Positions 61,366 through 64,000 of a stretch of DNA of 64,000 bases are shown here, in pieces. A program made the position numbers and the translations under genes. Under the pieces are notes generated by a model. It searched no databases, was not told where the DNA came from, and saw only the letters and a list, made by a program, of their open reading frames with translations. The stretch comes from Acidilutibacter cellobiosedens (GTDB taxonomy: Bacteria; Bacillota; Clostridia; Tissierellales; Acidilutibacteraceae). The stretch covers positions 3,372,501-3,436,500 of the forward strand of contig NZ_CP035282.1 of assembly GCF_004103715.1 (NCBI RefSeq), in the 5' to 3' direction. Position 1 is the stretch's first letter; every line of letters begins with the position of its first letter.

Positions 61366-62865
61366 TCACTCCATCATAGGTCGTGACACTAAATCGTGAG
61401 CACCGCCCTCAACGATACTTGATGGCGAAACTATAGTCAAAAGAGCATTCTTTTGGAAGTCATTTATTGTTTTGGCACCGCAGCTAATCATCGCTGATTT
61501 CAATTTTGCCAGAGTTATCTGCAAATTTTCATCTAGTCCACCCACATATGGAACAAAAGAATCGACACCTTCTTCAAAAATAATATCGGGTCTGCCTGTA
61601 TCTAAATAACGGCTCCAGTTTGCGGAACGTTTTGTCCCTTCACCCCAGTGTTCTTTAACAACTTGATTTCCAATATGCGTTTTTTTGCCTGGGCTTTCAT
61701 CAAATCTTGCAAAATATCTTCCCAGCATTACAAAATCCGCTCCCATTGCAATTGCTAAAGAAATATGATAATCATGGACAATACCGCCGTCAGCACATAT
61801 GGGAATATAAACTCCTGTTCTTTGATATAAGGCATCCCGTTCTCGTGCAATATCAATAATAGCGCTTGCTTGTCCTCTTCCTATCCCTTTCTGTTCGCGA
61901 GTAATACAAATTGAACCACCTCCAATTCCGACTTTTACAAAATCCGCACCCGCCTCCACCAAATAATTAAATGCATCCGGATATACAATATTCCCTCCGC
62001 CAATCTTTATTTTGTCTCCATATTTATTCTTAATCATCTTTATCGCATCAAATTGATATTCACTGTACCCATCTGATGAATCAACGCATAAAATATCAGC
62101 ACCTGCATCAATTAGGGCAGGAACTCGATCCATATAATCCCATGTATTAATAGCTGCGCCTACCATTAAACGCTTTTGAGCATCAACCAGCTGAGAAGTA
62201 TATTTTTTACTTGCATCATAATCTTTTCTGAATGTCAAATACTTCAGCCTTTTATTCCTATCAATAATCGGAAGGCAGTTAAGTTTATGCCTCCAAATTA
62301 TATCATTAGCCTCATGAAGACTGATACCTTCATATGCAACAACTAATTTGTCAATTGGTGTCATGTATTTATCAAGGGAATCATTAGGATCGATTCGACT
62401 TAATCTCAAATCTTTACTCGTCACCAATCCTACAAGAATATCATTGTTACATCCATTTTCAGTAATAGCTATAGTAGAATGTCCTGTCTTTGCACGTAAT
62501 CTCATAGCTGTTGCAACTGTATCTTTGGGTGATAAAGTTGTATCACTTGCTACAAAACCAGCTTTATATAACTTAACACTTCTTACCATTTTACATTGTT
62601 CTTCAATTGACTGTGAACAATATATAAATGATAATCCTCCTTCTTGTGCCAGCGCTATTGCCATTCTTGCATCAGAAACCGACTGCATAGCAGCCGACAC
62701 CATAGGAATGTTTAATCTCATAGCATCAAGATCACATTTATCAGAAACCTTGGTTAGATAAGTAGTTAAAGAAATATTTCCATGTGTACAATCCTTCGTG
62801 GTTAAGCGTGGGATTAACAAAAACTCGTTAAATGTATGACTAACACCATCAATAATATCAGCCAT
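61366..62865 (-). CDS. guaB: IMP dehydrogenase
   Basis: 499 residues. TIM barrel with two CBS domains inserted near 100-220 (MRLRAKTGHSTIAI, DLRLSRIDPNDSL). Motifs: VSAAMQSVSD, GADILCVDSSDGYS, the catalytic GIGGGSICITREQKGIGRG (Cys and loop), PICADGGI and LGRYFARFDESPG. It makes XMP from IMP for guanine nucleotides. Transcribed opposite to bioY. Intact. Confidence 0.9.
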   Translation of the reverse strand: MADIIDGVSHTFNEFLLIPRLTTKDCTHGNISLTTYLTKVSDKCDLDAMRLNIPMVSAAMQSVSDARMAIALAQEGGLSFIYCSQSIEEQCKMVRSVKLYKAGFVASDTTLSPKDTVATAMRLRAKTGHSTIAITENGCNNDILVGLVTSKDLRLSRIDPNDSLDKYMTPIDKLVVAYEGISLHEANDIIWRHKLNCLPIIDRNKRLKYLTFRKDYDASKKYTSQLVDAQKRLMVGAAINTWDYMDRVPALIDAGADILCVDSSDGYSEYQFDAIKMIKNKYGDKIKIGGGNIVYPDAFNYLVEAGADFVKVGIGGGSICITREQKGIGRGQASAIIDIARERDALYQRTGVYIPICADGGIVHDYHISLAIAMGADFVMLGRYFARFDESPGKKTHIGNQVVKEHWGEGTKRSANWSRYLDTGRPDIIFEEGVDSFVPYVGGLDENLQITLAKLKSAMISCGAKTINDFQKNALLTIVSPSSIVEGGAHDLVSRPMME

Positions 62866-63001
62866 TTTATATCACCTCTTATAATATTTTTTAGAAAATA
62901 ACTTAAGCAAAACATTACTCATTTTTCGATATATTTTTTTATTTTCTTTGTAATACCCTAAATTTTAGATAGCCTAATCAAATATTGTTTTTTTAATTCT
63001 A

Positions 63002-63282
63002 CTACCCATTAAGTATAATTTCAGGCAACACTCCTAAACTAGATATTTCATAAAACTTTGTTTTTCCACTGATATTATCATAAGTTTTTCCCTTTCGATT
63101 TATCAAAACCGAATCTAATCCATAATTGGCGGCACCCTCTATATCCTCAATAACATCATCCCCAACCATGATACAGCGTCTTTTCTCCAAAGTCTTATTT
63201 CTAAAGATAAAATTGAAAAATAATTTATTTGGTTTAGATACTCCTATTTCTTCACTAAATATGAAATTTGAAAAAATAAATT
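63002..63282 (-). pseudogene. HAD hydrolase C-terminal fragment after birA
   Basis: In one frame the residues FSEEIGVSKPNKLFFN, then CIMVGDDVIEDIEGAANYGL form motifs III and IV of a HAD phosphatase (YjjG/YfnB-like). The frame runs upstream into the birA stop without any ATG; only a TTG at 63190 lies inside. The N-terminal half with the nucleophile DxD is absent, so it is a truncated copy. Confidence 0.75.
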
Positions 63283-64000
63283 CTATACATATCCTTCCAA
63301 TCCTCTGACGGATACCTCGCCTGAAAATATATTTTCAATGCTTCCGTCTTCAAACATTACAATTAACTGGCCTTCATTGTTTATATCCAAGGCTTTCCCT
63401 GTTTTTGTTTCTCCATCTTTTATTACTCTGACTTTTTTCCCTATCAAGGCAGAATTTTTTTTGCATATTTCTATTACTTCCGAAATTTCATTATCCTCTT
63501 TAAAAGGTATGTAGAATTCTTCAAATCTGTTTAATATGCCGGCCAGTAGTTCTTTTCTGTTAATTTCTTTATTTTGTTCTATTTTCAACGAAGTAGCTTT
63601 ATTTATTAAATTCTCGGAAAAATCCTCTCTATCCATATTGACATTTATTCCAATGCCCATTATAACATAATTTATCATATTCAGTTCGCAGCTCATTTCC
63701 GTAAGAATCCCGCAGACTTTTTTACCGTCTATAACTATATCGTTAGGCCATTTTATTTTAGAGTATATTCCCATATCTTCTAAAGCCTTGTTTACCCCTG
63801 CCGCTCCCAGCAAAGTTATTTTCGCTACTTTCGTAGGTTCCGTTTCGGGTTTTAATATCATGCTCATCCAAATACCCTTTTTGGGGGGAGAAACCCAGTT
63901 TCTATCAAGCCTTCCCTTACCCTTTGCCTGTTCCTCCGATATAACCACTGTCCCTTCCGGATTCTTTAAAGCTATTCTTTTGGCTTCCATATTTGTGGAA
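63283..64000 (-). CDS. birA: Biotin--protein ligase BirA, 5' end missing
   Basis: Continues past 64000: STN precedes MEAKRIALK in frame, and the STNxEAKRIA motif is the start of the ligase domain. Then the biotin-binding VVISEEQAKGKGRLDRNW, KWPNDIVIDGKKVCGILTE and IMGIGINVNMD, and a C-terminal SH3-like part (GKALDINNEGQLIVMFEDG). Any N-terminal HTH lies beyond the window, so repressor ability cannot be judged here. The bioY operator suggests a repressing BirA. Confidence 0.9.
   Translation of the reverse strand, partial: STNMEAKRIALKNPEGTVVISEEQAKGKGRLDRNWVSPPKKGIWMSMILKPETEPTKVAKITLLGAAGVNKALEDMGIYSKIKWPNDIVIDGKKVCGILTEMSCELNMINYVIMGIGINVNMDREDFSENLINKATSLKIEQNKEINRKELLAGILNRFEEFYIPFKEDNEISEVIEICKKNSALIGKKVRVIKDGETKTGKALDINNEGQLIVMFEDGSIENIFSGEVSVRGLEGYV

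Overview
The window looks like a chromosomal segment of a low-GC anaerobic Firmicute (Clostridia/Tissierellia type). This rests on AT-rich composition, strong GGAGG-type ribosome binding sites with frequent TTG/GTG starts, and gene content: M29 aminopeptidase, D-serine ammonia-lyase, mannose-family PTS under a LevR-type activator, ECF/BioY transporters and SAM-I riboswitch control. No rRNA, tRNA or CRISPR array was seen.

Layout. (1) 1-10012, plus strand: right end of a tailed-phage (siphovirus-type) prophage, with tail genes, holin, amidase endolysin, then a zinc-ribbon HTH protein, a SHOCT-like protein and two overlapping large serine recombinases. (2) 10034-13764: an IS3-family element (3-bp GTC duplication) sits in the loop of the bidirectional terminator after the recombinases. 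It carries a group IIC intron, in the opposite orientation, behind its own hairpin. (3) 13789-18534, minus strand: a patchy defence-like cluster with a coiled-coil/membrane protein, small unknowns, a GIY-YIG nuclease, a probable PD-(D/E)XK protein, an hsdM cut off just before its SAM-binding motif, and an XRE regulator. (4) 18909-29384: RlmD-type rRNA methyltransferase, HD and GNAT proteins, McrBC with an EVE-like domain, a D12 adenine methyltransferase, tiny ORFs with good RBSs, and a nuclease-helicase. A 50-bp relic of rlmD lies on the far side of mcrBC. (5) 29540-32215: aminopeptidase and radical SAM protein. (6) 32269-41684, minus strand: a LevR-type activator, a sigma-54 promoter, PTS IIA-IIB-IIC-IID, then a ceramidase-like hydrolase, M20 peptidase, SIS protein and BPL_N protein. 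This reads as one import and catabolic unit for an unknown, perhaps N-acylated amino-sugar, substrate. (7) 41999-50022: ECF S component, EAL protein, TraX, TIM-barrel-like protein, DMT exporter, class V aminotransferase, DsrE-like protein and D-serine ammonia-lyase.

(8) 50067-57917, minus strand: oppABCDF with a frameshifted oppA, driven by a consensus promoter and two tandem SAM-I riboswitches. A second group IIC intron lies exactly behind the terminator of the upstream riboswitch. Its reverse transcriptase has lost the YADD region by a 528-bp deletion between 12-bp repeats. The intron-free riboswitch copy gives the empty site and so fixes the intron ends. (9) 57929-60550: a GntR/ABC operon of YtrA type with an operator over its -10 box. 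(10) 60582-64000: BioY behind a BirA-like operator, an IMP dehydrogenase, a HAD gene relic, and birA running off the right edge.

The most unusual features are mobile elements repeatedly landing on intrinsic terminators, the duplicated riboswitch leader with compensatory changes, and the unexplained defence-like genes of region 3. All functional names are from reading motifs; no database search was possible.
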